A stretch of DNA of 64,000 nucleotides from Chara braunii (taxonomy: Eukaryota; Streptophyta; Charophyceae; Charales; Characeae): contig BFEA01001179.1 in NCBI GenBank assembly GCA_003427395.1, positions 1 to 64,000 of the forward strand, read 5' to 3'. The notes under the pieces are model-generated. The model saw only the letters and a program-made list of their open reading frames with translations. It did no database searches and was not told where the DNA came from. Position numbers and translations under genes: made by a program. Of this stretch, positions 11,116-22,586 are shown in pieces; the first letter of the stretch is position 1, and each line of letters begins with the position of its first letter.

Positions 11116-12189
11116 CTCTGACTTACCTTCCCACGTCTTTGACTTCTCAGTACTCCATCCACATCAGTTTTGCTACTTCAGCTCGTCGACGTTGCGGCTC
11201 TTCCTCGACGACATTCCGGACTTCTCTTCGTGGACGTCATCGGCAACTTCATGGACTTCGTCACGATCAGCTCTGCCTACTTCAAACGTCATCACTCTCT
11301 TACCACTTTACCCTGTACAGTACCCTTGTTGTGTCGCATGATGGTCTCCCTTTACCCGGGTTCCTCTGAGTTGGGCTCTCCCTTGGTATACGCATAGGCA
11401 TCGGGACCGTAGCGTTGCCCTGGCTTCCCATCTTACGGATCTAGCTCCGACTTCCCCACCTTAGGAGTCATTTGCATGATTTCCCTTACCCATCACCTTT
11501 CTACCCTCTGCCGGCCCTCACGCCCTAGTTAGGCAGCCCCGCATGCTTCATCTAGGTGCGCCCAGTATACCAGGCTCCCTTGTTGCCCTGCATGGTCGAC
11601 CCTCCATAGCGGTCACCCCTTGAGTCGAGCATTACCCGCCCTGATGGTCTATCTGTTAGGGTCATTGGTTCTGTCCGCTCCCACTTCCCTACCCTCATTG
11701 AGCCTGATGACATGTGTTCCCCCTGTCACTATGTGTGGATGCCCTTAGGAGTTATCGACCCCTAGGCTGCATTCACCACCCTCAGAGAACATCCCACCCT
11801 TTGGTTTGCGACACATTCCTCCTGTGACATATGGTTGACTTGTTGCTTGTTGCTCTCAGACTAAGGCTACTGCCTCTGACATTTCTAGGATTTAGCTGTT
11901 CTGCTTTGTTGTTCTTAGGACTTATACACTAGTCAGTTGTTCCCAGACTGAGGCTACTGCCTCCAACATTCTAGGATCTAGTTGTCACTACTTCTGCTTT
12001 CCTAGGACATGTATGCTAGTTAGTTGCTTTTGCTTTCCTAGGACATGTATGCTAGCTAGTTGCTTCTACTTTCACTTAGGCTGCTAGTTGTGACATTGCT
12101 GTTTTGTGACATTTTCTAGCCTAGGTTGCATCACATGGACTCAGCATGGAGCTTGCTCCGCATCCTAGACTACTCAGGTTTTCTTTTCT
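11116..12189 (+). other. 3' noncoding region of the chromovirus
   Basis: Pyrimidine-rich sequence directly after the pol stop. It holds a short tandem duplication at 11998-12065 (TTTCCTAGGACATGTATGCTA repeated) and weaker echoes of CTGAGGCTACTGCCTC at 11860-11970. It should contain the polypurine tract and 3' LTR, but I have no second copy in the window with which to define the LTR borders. Confidence 0.45.
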
Positions 12190-13438
12190 TTGGTAGAGTT
12201 CTGCTTCTTGGCGGAAGCGTGCTTGTATCTAGGCGATCCATCACAAGTCGAGGATCGTGTAGCGGACCTCTGGTTGGTCTGTGAGACCAGCCCCTTGGCC
12301 TGTTCTCACAGGCCTGCGTTTTATTCGGGGCAGTCCAGTCCAGGCCGGTACCTCTGTCGGTACCAGCCAGTCCATTCCAGTCCCGTCAGTTCGCTGGGGT
12401 ATACCCCAGCCATTGTCTGTTTTCGAGATCATTCTACACTCGCACAGTTTTGGGAGTACTTGCGCTGGAGTCTTGCGTGGGAGCTGCGCTGTGCTGTCTC
12501 GCTCCTCCCTCATCCTCCATCTCCATCATCATCCCTAGCGGAGCACCACACCTGGTGGGTCTGCTACACATAACCACAGGGGTTGGCCATGGTGTCATGG
12601 TCAGACGGGGAAAGAAAGAAAAAAAAAGCCCAACGGATTCTTTTGTACCCAAATTGCTGTTTCAAACTCACGTCGTGATATCTTTGCGGCCACGTGTTGT
12701 TTTTGCCTTTGCAAACTCAAAACCTGCTGCGTCCACCGTTGTTTCAAAAACAAATTTCTCATCAGCTACCCAGGAGGCTGTTGAACTGCCACGCCAGATC
12801 AGCCACATCAAAAAAGCTCACACAATGGCTTTTTTTTTTTTTGTTAAAAGAAAACCAGAACGACCTTGCTAGAGGGGGTGGTAGGAGCAACCTCCCCTAG
12901 TAAGAGTTCTGGTTTCTCCAATCTGTTGGTGGGAAGCCACACCTGCCGGAAAGCACGTCCAGCAACCCAAATGAATACATTGAATACGTGAAATACATAA
13001 GAAAACTTATATAAGAATCTGATCAGCACTTCCAATATTGACTACACCAGGGATCCCGGGCTTCAACTGTGCAGCTAATAGAGATGTCTGACTATGCTTT
13101 GCCTGCTAACCCCCTCTCATCATCCCCCTTTTTTTTTACACTATACTGCTAGAGCTACCTCTTCACCCATGTCTGAGCGCCAGAAACCTCACGGATGACC
13201 TAGTAGCTCGTAGCAGTGCTATTTCAGGGAATAAAAAAGAAGGCTGAAATTACACAGGCTACAAGACCTACCTCTTCGCCCCATCAAGGGGCGCCAGATC
13301 CAAACATCAAACCCTGGTATTTTACGCCCCGTATGTGCAGCAGCCCATTTGGTCAGGCCCCTGTGTTCTACAGGTTCCTGTGTCGCAAGACACAGGCTTC
13401 GGGGCCAGCATTTTTTCAATCTATTCCTCTCATGTAAT
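12190..13438. other. No gene identified
   Basis: Several overlapping short frames exist on both strands, and none has a recognisable domain. An A-rich patch lies at 12610-12628 and a T run at 12829-12842. It may belong to the chromovirus LTR or to unrelated decayed repeats. Confidence 0.4.
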
Positions 13439-14033
13439 GGGATGCTGGACCCGGTTTCCAGCAGGTGACGCTCCCCACCAATAGACAGAGCCTCCCCCTC
13501 CGGTGCTAGTGCTNNNNNNNNNNNNNNNNNNNNNNNNNNNNNNNNNNNNNNNNNNNNNNNNNNNNNNNNNNNNNNNNNNNNNNNNNNNNNNNNNNNNNNN
13601 NNNNNNNNNNNNNNNNNNNNNNNNNNNNNNNNNNNNNNNNNNNNNNNNNNNNNNNNNNNNNNNNNNNNNNNNNNNNNNNNNNNNNNNNNNNNNNNNNNNN
13701 NNNNNNNNNNNNNNNNNNNNNNNNNNNNNNNNNNNNNNNNNNNNNNNNNNNNNNNNNNNNNNNNNNNNNNNNNNNNNNNNNNNNNNNNNNNNNNNNNNNN
13801 NNNNNNNNNNNNNNNNNNNNNNNNNNNNNNNNNNNNNNNNNNNNNNNNNNNNNNNNNNNNNNNNNNNNNNNNNNNNNNNNNNNNNNNNNNNNNNNNNNNN
13901 NNNNNNNNNNNNNNNNNNNNNNNNNNNNNNNNNNNNNNNNNNNNNNNNNNNNNNNNNNNNNNNNNNNNNNNNNNNNNNNNNNNNNNNNNNNNNNNNNNNN
14001 NNNNNNNNNNNNNNNNNNNNNNNNNNNNNNNNN

Positions 14034-14093
<60 letters not shown>

Positions 14094-14157
14094 GCAAAGC
14101 AAGGCTCCATTCTATTTGTGGGGAGCAGCACATGCTGGGAACCGGGCCCAGCGTCCC
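13439..14157. mobile_element. Terminal-inverted-repeat element containing an assembly gap
   Basis: The left end (13439-13495, starting GGGATGCTGGACCCGG) and the reverse complement of the right end (14157-14101, starting GGGACGCTGGGCCCGG) match at roughly 80% over about 55 bases. The interior is a 520-base N gap and a 59-base T run (14034-14092). This looks like a short non-autonomous DNA transposon. I see no clean target-site duplication (left flank …CATGTAAT, right flank TTATAAGA), so the superfamily is open. Confidence 0.55.
13514..14033. other. Assembly gap (520 N)
   Basis: A run of N adjoining a 59-base T homopolymer. Frames crossing it are meaningless. Confidence 0.99.
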
Positions 14158-16109
14158 TTATAAGAAAATAGGTGGAAGATTTGTCGGGGCCGGGGTCCCC
14201 ACAGTCTACCCGGTGGAAAACAAATAGGTATTCGTGGGAGCTCTCTGATAGTGAAGGCAGCAGCTGCCTCCCGCCAGGGACTTTTTGGCACGACCATCAC
14301 GTGGGGCAAGCTTTTGAATTTTGAATTCTAGGAGATTACGCAGGGAAAACGCATGGGTCATTGGAATTTTGGTCAGCATAGGCACGCTATGTTCTGGCTG
14401 GCTACGACAACAACTGCACACGGCTTCTTGCTTGCGCACACACTGCCACACTCTCTTCTCCCGCCGCACCTCAATCCCCATTTTTCAACTGTTTTACTTC
14501 CCTTCTTGATCCACGTGTGTAACTGTAATCCCCTCTGAGTCTTTGTTGTATGCATGCCGGCGCCCTGTTCCTTCCCTTCTCATTGGCCAACAATATGCAT
14601 GCGTGGATCGATGTGTGGGGAGTGGCCAAGTTCCCTACACCGCGGCCCAGACATGTTGATCATAGGCACTCCCTTTCCTTCTCTTGCCTGTTCTCATGTA
14701 ATCCCGGACACTGCGCGCATGCACCCCTTCGCTATAAATCTCGCAAGCGTGACATAATCCCTCTCTAATCTAAACTTTGGAGTTAGCGTGGTCGAGAGCA
14801 TCGGCTAACGAGTGAGCATGCAAGTGGTGAGTGCAGGATCAGGCGATCTGGCAAGCTGGTGTTGATTGTGCGGGGTTGACATGTGGCTGCAACAGACTGC
14901 AGGGCACAGGCAAACCTGGCTTGCGTAATCAGACTAAGCGCGGCGACGATTCTAGTTTATTGGTGGGTGTGAGGCGATGGACTGTCTGCACCAAGTAAGG
15001 AGTTGGGTATTGATGAGAGTGAGGGCGTGTGAGGAAACCGGGTGGTGTTGTGTGTTCCTTCCTTTCTCTTCTTCTAACTTTTGTAAAGCGGAACTTTGAC
15101 TTTTCCTCCTTTCAATTTCTTTGCTGAATAAGGTAGAGCCTCTTTTCGTTTTTCTATCCATCTCTAAATTTTGTCTAATTAATGGATGGTTGTAGCTTGA
15201 TGGCCTCTTCTGAATGATTGTATGCATGGGTACTGCTTGTTTGATCGATTAATGTAAAATGCAATGACTTTTGTGTACGCACAATCTGCATATAGGAGAC
15301 TGCTGTGATTGAATGATGCGATCTCCCGGTCTGATCGCCGGCCGTTAATCCTGCGTACTGGCGGATACGTTACGAGCCATCCTTCAGGATCTGCTGGCCA
15401 CGTAAGTGCACATATAAAAAATCAAACCCACCGTATCTCTCCCCCTCCTCTCCTTATTGCAACTCAAGAACCATTGGTACGTTGTAGGGCCCCACCCTGT
15501 TAGAGTTTCAATCCTAGTTGACCCCTCTTGCCAGTGCAAGAGGGGTCCTAGTTGGCTCAAGCTCGCACGCGTACATATCAAGGGTGCAAGGCGTTTTGTG
15601 ACAGGTCACCCCCACCTAGTGCTTTGATATGGGTGGGGATGGGCCATCGAGCGAGAGAGCTTTGACGTTGGGGGACGTAGCTCAGCCTTGATGCTAGGGT
15701 GGGTAGTCTTGCTGACCTAGGCAAAGCGTTAGTTCTTGGTTCCAGATTGCGCTCTCAGGCAATTGCTCCTTCCAATACTCGACCAGTCCAGGGAATTCGT
15801 TGAGAGTCCCTTCTTCTTTTTCGAGCCGACCATGCGTCCTCCTTGGGGCGTTCATCCATTTCTTGTATGCGAGGTCCAACGGGCTTCGTTGAGGCAAGGG
15901 ACTACCTCCCTCACATCACCAAGATGCCCTTCGTTCCCCGCCTCTTGCCCTCATTTTTTTTGGTTTTTTGTCCCGTCGAGAGAAACGTATCTGTCATAGT
16001 TGCGGCGCACCTGTGCGCACCGCGGTGTGGGGAGGTGTGCAGTGCGTTGTGCGCACTGTGGGCGGTGCGCCAGGTGCACGGAAAATAAAAAATAAAAAAT
16101 AAAATTGTG

Positions 16110-16113
<4 letters not shown>
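14158..16113. other. No gene identified
   Basis: About 2 kb of mixed sequence with only short frames on both strands. A G/T-rich, GTGCG-repeating patch lies at 16000-16075. A stretch at 15669 begins like a tRNA (GGGGACGTAGCTCAG) but does not continue as one. Confidence 0.4.

Positions 16114-16191
<78 letters not shown>
16114..16191. repeat. (GA)n microsatellite
   Basis: About 39 perfect GA units followed by a GGGGGGCCCCCC-like block. The Arg/Glu open frame through it is an artefact of the repeat. Confidence 0.97.
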
Positions 16192-16193
<2 letters not shown>

Positions 16194-17254
16194 GGGGCCC
16201 CCTTTACGTCAATTCCGGCCCCCCTACAAGTAACTCAAATGACTCCGACAATGCACTTGGACATTGTGGAGGCATTGAGTACTATCACTTCAGCAAGTAG
16301 GATGGTCGCGTCACATGTGGGAGAGGTGGGAGCAGACCACCAATATATTATGTGGGTGCGAGCTCGTGTCTATAGCTCGGGAGTTATGGGTCACCAATTC
16401 AACTAGACCCTGTTCGTGTCTCCAAGTGATTCTCAGGGCCTAGCTCCACCACTCAGTGGTACTCACCAAATGTATAACATTAGAGTGAATTTGCTGCTCA
16501 AATATGGAACCATACACCGTCATATTGTATGTGTTTTGTGCATTTGGTGAGTAGTGGCGAGAGGCCCCTTGGGCCACTGTACAAATTCTAAAGAAAAAAA
16601 AAAGAAAAAAAATGAGAGAGTTGCAGACACCTTCATCTTAACCCATAACTACCGACATGCAGACCTGAATGCCAATCTTCAGCATATATTGGTGGTCGGC
16701 TGGACTCACGAAACATGTTTGCCTTCTGCGAGACAATGTGGGACATGACACAGCTGGGCAATTATACCCTTCTTGCAAATCCGTCCACCACTGTGTAGGA
16801 TTCGCGGAAGGAAAGGGAAGTCTAGTTACCACACCAGGCCTAAAAAAGAAAAGCGGAATGAGGCTCAATGATCCCTATTTTCATAATTTGCGATTTTGAA
16901 ATTTTTGAGGGAGGGCCTACACAATTCAAAATTCGGCAGCTCTTGCCCCAAAAAAGAAATTTGGGCCAAGGGCACAAACAGTTTTCAAACTCATGCTGCG
17001 AGTTGAACATTTTTTCCGAGGGGGGGTGCCGTAGGAAATTACGAAACCCCTACTTTTCTTTTTTTTTAAACCTTAATTTTTTCGGTATCCTGTGCGTGCA
17101 CAAATCCGCTCGTCGAGGTGCGTCACAACTATGGTATCCATCGAGGTGCGTCGCAACTCATGTTGATACAGATTTTGGCGATCCACCCTGTATAGGGGAG
17201 ATGTTTCCAAAGCTCTTCCTTTCCTTGGACAGTTGTTTAGAGATAGATTTAGAC
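16192..17254. other. No gene identified
   Basis: Contains an A-rich patch (16590-16611) and a small duplication around 17107-17160 (CGAGGTGCGTC, CACAACTNTGGTATCCAT-like). No domain is visible. It lies immediately outside the homology of LTR C. Confidence 0.35.
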
Positions 17255-18807
17255 TTAGTTATGTGAAGGATTCGAGTGAAGCATGATATGGAGGTTTTAC
17301 TCTCTATACATTTATAGTTTAGTCTTGGGGTTTGACCTTTGCTGTGTTATATGCCTTTTTTATCACTTCAATTCAGGATTTGACTAGTCTCAGCTTGATC
17401 CCACGAGGATCATCTTCTGTTATCACTGATAACAAATCAATTGTCGATTCGTCGGTTTACGACTCAACTCTAATTCACTCTCGCCACTCAACCTAAAGGC
17501 TTCAACCTCTGTGGATTGATTTGTTTTGTTAGGTTTTCACGCGAACTTCATTGAATGACCATTTAACAAAGACACTCCGTATTTTATTATGGAAGGTTGG
17601 ACAAAGGTTGGGGTTTGTGTGGCTAAAGCGAGGGGTATGAGCACAGACAGTGGTTGAAGTTGAACCCGTGTATTGCGTGGACTTTTGGTTAAATCTTTGA
17701 TGTGATTGCAGGCATGATTGTGGCTCGGACTCTGGATTTGACTTGCTTGCGATCATATATATATTTATGAAGGAAGCCACACTATAATTATGAGAAGTGA
17801 TCGTCTCGTGTTGTATAACCTTCTATATATATCTCGAGTGTCCACGCGGCCTACTTTGACCATGAGTAAAAGTAAAACAAATTATGCTTTGAGAGAAAAG
17901 GGAGATCCCCTTTTGCCTTTTGCTTCTTAGAATTATTATAGTTGGATGTGGAAGTTTGTGGCAGCTGTCAAAATCAAACCCCTTGACTTCTTTCCAGGCC
18001 CTGGATGATGGAGCTCGTCTCCAAGGTCATAAGCGCTGACTGCCACGACAAGTCAGAACCTGTCTACCACCCACTCTCTGCAGGGTGCAGAAGAGGGTGT
18101 GGTTCTCAACCGCCTTGGCGGTTGTATAGCGTTGAGAAATTAACCCCTCAAGCCGCGTGTCAGCCGACACTTGAGTGTCGAACGCGACCCTTAAGAGCAT
18201 TGAGGGCCATGCGATTATAGGTACCACATAATACGCCATCACTGCGACTGCTTACATATTCATGCATGGCTAGTCGATATGAGAGGCCCTGCGTCCGCAC
18301 GGTTTTATCTTAAGTCTCGCGCGCGATGCCTAACCGATTTTCGTGTCAAAAGATTATGGGTTGGATACTAAAGGGACTAGGAGTGTTTTGTATTGTGTGA
18401 GTGTAAGAAGGATGCGTTCTAGTCGACCGACGACGAGTCCCGCTTGGGACTTCAGTCCCCCAGTGCGTCGGTTCGCGTAAGGGTCCGATACAGGTGTGAG
18501 ACGACGTGTACCCCCTATGCTACAACATATGAGAAACACCCTTCGCTGGGCCACCTCTGCGATTGGAACTCATTAGCTTTTTCAAGTGGTTCGATAGCTC
18601 GACGGTGATATACCCATTCAAGGGTGGCAATAGCCCCTTGGGCGAAGGCAAGATGTACCTCGCATGACCCTATCCTGTCGTAGTGGTCCACGAGAGGTAT
18701 GACTGGGTACTCAGCCGGAGCGACGACAAAAGCTTCATTGCACCATGATAGAAAAGTCCTGCACGAATCCTGCATGACACGACCCTGTGGGACCGATGCA
18801 CCCGACA
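17255..18807 (+). mobile_element. Long terminal repeat-like copy C of the tRNA-Asp retrotransposon
   Basis: 17255-17800 matches the reverse complement of 59400-59890 outside LTR E, including CCACTCAACCTAAAGGCTT and TGTTATCACTGATAACA. 17940-18807 matches the proximal LTR of copies A, B, D and E. It ends ACCCGACA at 18807, and a PBS follows after GG. Copies A, C and E all share the outer part, so the LTR, or a conserved block joined to it, is at least 1.5 kb long. The palindrome TTATCACTGATAA at about 17419 is kept between copies. Confidence 0.72.
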
Positions 18808-18809
18808 GG

Positions 18810-18824
18810 TGGCGCCGTTGCCGG
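18810..18824 (+). promoter_or_regulatory. Primer-binding site, tRNA-Asp type (copy C)
   Basis: TGGCGCCGTTGCCGG is a perfect 15-base complement of the plant tRNA-Asp 3' end. It starts two bases after the CA that ends LTR C. The next bases (AAATCTCGG) diverge from the tRNA. The gag at 19161 lies about 340 bases downstream on the same strand. Confidence 0.85.
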
Positions 18825-19160
18825 AAATCTCGGTTACCTATTGGGTCCTTAGAGAATCCAGGTTAGATGCAGACCAGCAATTTAGACAAAAATGATAGTT
18901 TTTATTACTTGTTCTTATTATTTTTGATTTGATTGGATTTGCATCATGATTGTTATAAGGTTAAAAATGGTTAAAACTTACGATTCCTCTAAAGCCTGAA
19001 TGTGCGAAAATTGAGATGAAGGCGAGCCCCGTCTAATATAGCTAAGGAAGAGTGCGGCGGTATCAGCAAGGTTACGCCCGCGTAGCAAGAGTGAATAGGA
19101 AATGAGAATAACTGGCTATGATAGGAAGGAATGGGTAAAAGGTAGTAGAAGGTCTGTTGA

Positions 19161-20210
19161 ATGCGAGTTTTGTTATTCTCAACATCAACGGTTTGGGATC
19201 AAGCCAAATTGTCGGAAGGCGAAGAGGATGATGGTGTGGAGGAAAGGATGATGATCGGCGATTTGGTTGAGGCCCTGGATCAGCGGGACGTGGCACAGGG
19301 CCAACTCCCCAGAGTTGACACCTTTTATTCAGAGGTGAGCGGGCTTATGACTAGTTGGAGGTGATTGAACAAGTCATGGTAGGCTGCTAAGTTCAAACGT
19401 GTGTTGAAGTATGTGTGGTTTGAACTTCACCCAAACATAAACAGGGTTATAGTAGGCGCGCTTCAAGGATGAGATGCAACGGAGATTCAAGTTGGGGGAT
19501 GGCCTGCTGACTATCACGGATCTGGAGGCCATAAACAGAAACGATTACATGACCATCGATGCCCTTGCCACTAAATTTAAAAAGAAGGCCAAGAAAGTTC
19601 CGGGAATTTCAAAGGAAGAACAATGTGTCATTTTTCTCGGGCTTTTCTCAACCTCGGAAGCCCAGGAGTTGACCAGTCGTGGCGGAGTTGGAGAGAAGCT
19701 TACGTGGGGCACAATAGCACGAAGTATAAAGGAGAGTGACATAGAACTGGAACGCCAGAGGCAAAGCGGATCGTTATGGATGTGCTTGGTCAGCTGGGAT
19801 ATGGAAAAGACCACGGGGTGTAAAGGAAAGTTGTGACCACTACCTAAGGAAAAGGAAAATATTTGATTGTGAAGGAGGCCGAGCAAGAGGACTATGATAA
19901 CGAGGAGGAGTCAGGGCCCCAGCGCCTTACTAAGGCGCAGCGAAAGCAACGCAATTTGGCGCAAGGCGGGGAAGGCTCGGGGAAGGGACAAGTACCAAGC
20001 TCTGACAGCGGCCCAACCAGATGCAGCGACGCCATCGACTGGGGCAGGACCTTCATAAGTGGGGCCGCAGTTATATGGGCAATGGCCGTCTTATGGTCCA
20101 ACGGGACCCTGGCCTGTGTATAATCCCTATGTGCCATGTGGAGCAAGTGGTCAGGTTCCGACCGACCAGGTGGTGCGGCTACGTACTTCAACATAAGTTT
20201 TGGTGGTTGT
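19161..20210 (+). pseudogene. gag: Ty3/gypsy-type gag fragment (copy C)
   Basis: Gag of the tRNA-Asp family, downstream of LTR C and its PBS. The frame at 19161-19364 carries the N-terminus (EDDGVEERMMIGDLVEALD, RDVAQGQLPRVDTF). After a break near 19365-19470 it resumes at 19474 with MQRRFKLGDGLLTITDLEAI, KFKKKAKKVPGISKEEQC and SIKESDIELERQRQ. From 19863 a shifted frame gives EDYDNEEESGPQRLTKAQRK, which is also found in the - strand gag near 30560 (EDYDEEEESVAQRLTKAQRK). That links this LTR/PBS end to the pol gene at 24660-28210. Several frameshifts and deletions make it non-functional. No zinc knuckle or pol follows. Confidence 0.78.
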
Positions 20211-22586
20211 AAGACTCCCGATTGTCCTCTTCCCTTTGTCCTAGACAATGCCAACTTCTAGTTGAGTGTCCCATCTAGTCATCGTCCTGCATGCGGGGTC
20301 ATAACTTTCTCACAAAATGCTCATCAAAATATATAGCTTTTATCTCATACTTTTCTTGCAGTCTAGTACAAGAAAGTCAAGTCTCCATCTTGGCCCACCA
20401 CAGTCTGGTTGATCGAGCCAAATCTATGGTCCGCAGCGTTGTTATATTAACGACAATGCCCTTGCTGGTTATGCAATGATAGGCTTCTCCTGCTAAAACA
20501 CTCTATCAAGACTCCCAAAAGACTCGACAGACTCGAGTCTCATCCCTTCGTCATCCCATGCGGACAAAACTCTCTAAGGCGGCCACACCCCTCAAGATCT
20601 GTACCCTTTGGTAAGACGCGGGCGCGCTGCCAGGCTGTGTCGGTCAGCAGTCAACATTGGGGGTTGCGCCCTGGTGATGCCAGTTTAACCCCTAACTGGG
20701 TTTCTCATATATGCCTTAAGATTAGCAACGTAGTGGTTGGACAGTATGTCGCAATAAACTCAGGCTTGCCGCGGGACTACGCAAAGGTCTGCTTCACTCG
20801 AAGGCATTTACTAGCTGTCTATGGGACAACATAGAGGGCATGGCATCCTTTCCAAAGAAAACACAAAAATCACTGCTAGATTCACAGCGCAATGACCTCC
20901 CAAGTTGATCAAAGCAAGGTAGGTCATGCATCTTAGGACATCTCTCAAAAAGTTTTTTAACACATTTGCGACATTCCAAAATTTTGCCAGTGAATCAGTT
21001 TCTTTGTCTTTCTCGTCCGACACTCTAACTGCTTTGCACGCCATTAAATCTTTTAGCCACCTCCCTTTTGAAAGGAACTCAGCCATTGAATCTTTTCAAG
21101 CCATCCTCCCTCTTGAGGATAAGTTTCCCATAAGAGTCTTTTAAGTCATCCTCCTACTCAAGGATGAACTCCCCATAAGAATCATTAGAACACCTTCCAT
21201 CTGAAGATGAATCCAACCTATCTGAAGATGAATCCAACCGAAACCTTAACCACCTTCTCACATGAAGGGGCATCAACCATAGAACCACTCGTCACTGAGA
21301 GACCAACTTATGGGTCCTGATCACAAGTCAACAGTAACACTTGGCATGAACAAGCATTTCAGTCTCAAAAGATTCACATACCCCCTTGGGATTTTCAAAG
21401 TTATTTCAGCAAACAAACTGCCCTCCCCCTTCTTATACTCGGTTCAATGGTTTGTCTATAGGCAGACTGCGCGAGTATACCGAAGAGTAGACAGTTTGCA
21501 CTTTTCACATTCACAAGGCACATGAGATGCATCTTGTACACCTCTCACACAAAACCCATCATACATCAGGATATGTCCACACATTTGAGAGTGATTGTGA
21601 TCGTCATACATGAGAGAAAGTCTCAAAAGACACGCGGTTAGTGAAAGGCTCAAAATTCAGGGTTTTTCGCCCCATCACTACAAGCAATGTCGTAGAAACT
21701 TTTGCAAACAAATTATGCGGACTCATAATACAAACATCAAAAAGTTAAACGGACAAACAAAAACGAACAACACTATAAAATCCTGTTCGAAGTACCTTTT
21801 GAAGTTCGCCAAAACGTTTTCCGAATTCGGTGTTTTTGCCAACTTTTTCGTTACTCATCCAAATACGCCGAAACTGAACACAGATATACCCTAAAGCTTA
21901 TACATATCAGACAAAAAAACAAAACAAAACAAAAGCAAAAATTCAGGGAAATATGTCAATTTCGGTAAAAAATTGGCCGAAAATGACACCACCTATTGAC
22001 CACGAGTGTCTCAAAATCTCAAACTCAGACGTGAGATATCCCACTCAAAGAATTATAACAAAAAGTAGTATCAACTCACAGACGTATTCAGGTCCGAACA
22101 AACCCTAAGTCATAGGGGCAGATGGTAATTAAACTGTCACCAAATTACTCAGAGTTAAAAATGATCACGACTTTATGTAACATCATAAAGAGAAGTGAAA
22201 AATGATCACAATATTATGAACGTATAACATCATCCATGTAATCCATATATGACACAATAAAATCCTAATTCTCAAATGGTAAAAAGAACTCCCCGAAAAC
22301 GGCTCTGTGTCACTAGTCTAAATATACACTAACTCTTGTACTCACATCATATCATGAGCAGTACAAGTAAAAAAAAAAAAAAAAGGCAAACTACATAGAT
22401 CCCTAACTGTAGTATGTACATACTCGATTCTGTCCTTACACCAAAATGCACTCTCCGTCACTCATGAGGATCATGTCGTATCACGGAGTACCCTCCTATA
22501 AAGAAGTACACAGACAAGACACCCCTACTTGCTCATCTCCTCTTGGTTCTGTGTGTACAACTAAACCCTTCCTCCATCTTGAGACC
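20211..22586. other. A/T-rich intergenic or decayed sequence
   Basis: No frame has a recognisable domain. Small local features are a duplicated ATCTGAAGATGAATCCAAC at about 21196-21238, related GATGAACTCCCCATAAGAA-type repeats at 21100-21190, and A-runs at 21912-21940 and 22367-22384. On the - strand this is the region downstream of the zinc-knuckle ORF (22587-24400). Confidence 0.4.

Noticed and set aside
13219-14171. Long frames across the first N gap (up to 304 residues)
   Set aside because: They consist mostly of X from Ns and Lys or Phe from the poly-T/poly-A run.
15669-15745. tRNA-like start GGGGACGTAGCTCAG
   Set aside because: It resembles the start of a tRNA, but the anticodon stem, a proper T-loop (GGTTCRANNCC) and the 3' acceptor match are missing. 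At most it is a remnant of a tRNA-derived SINE.
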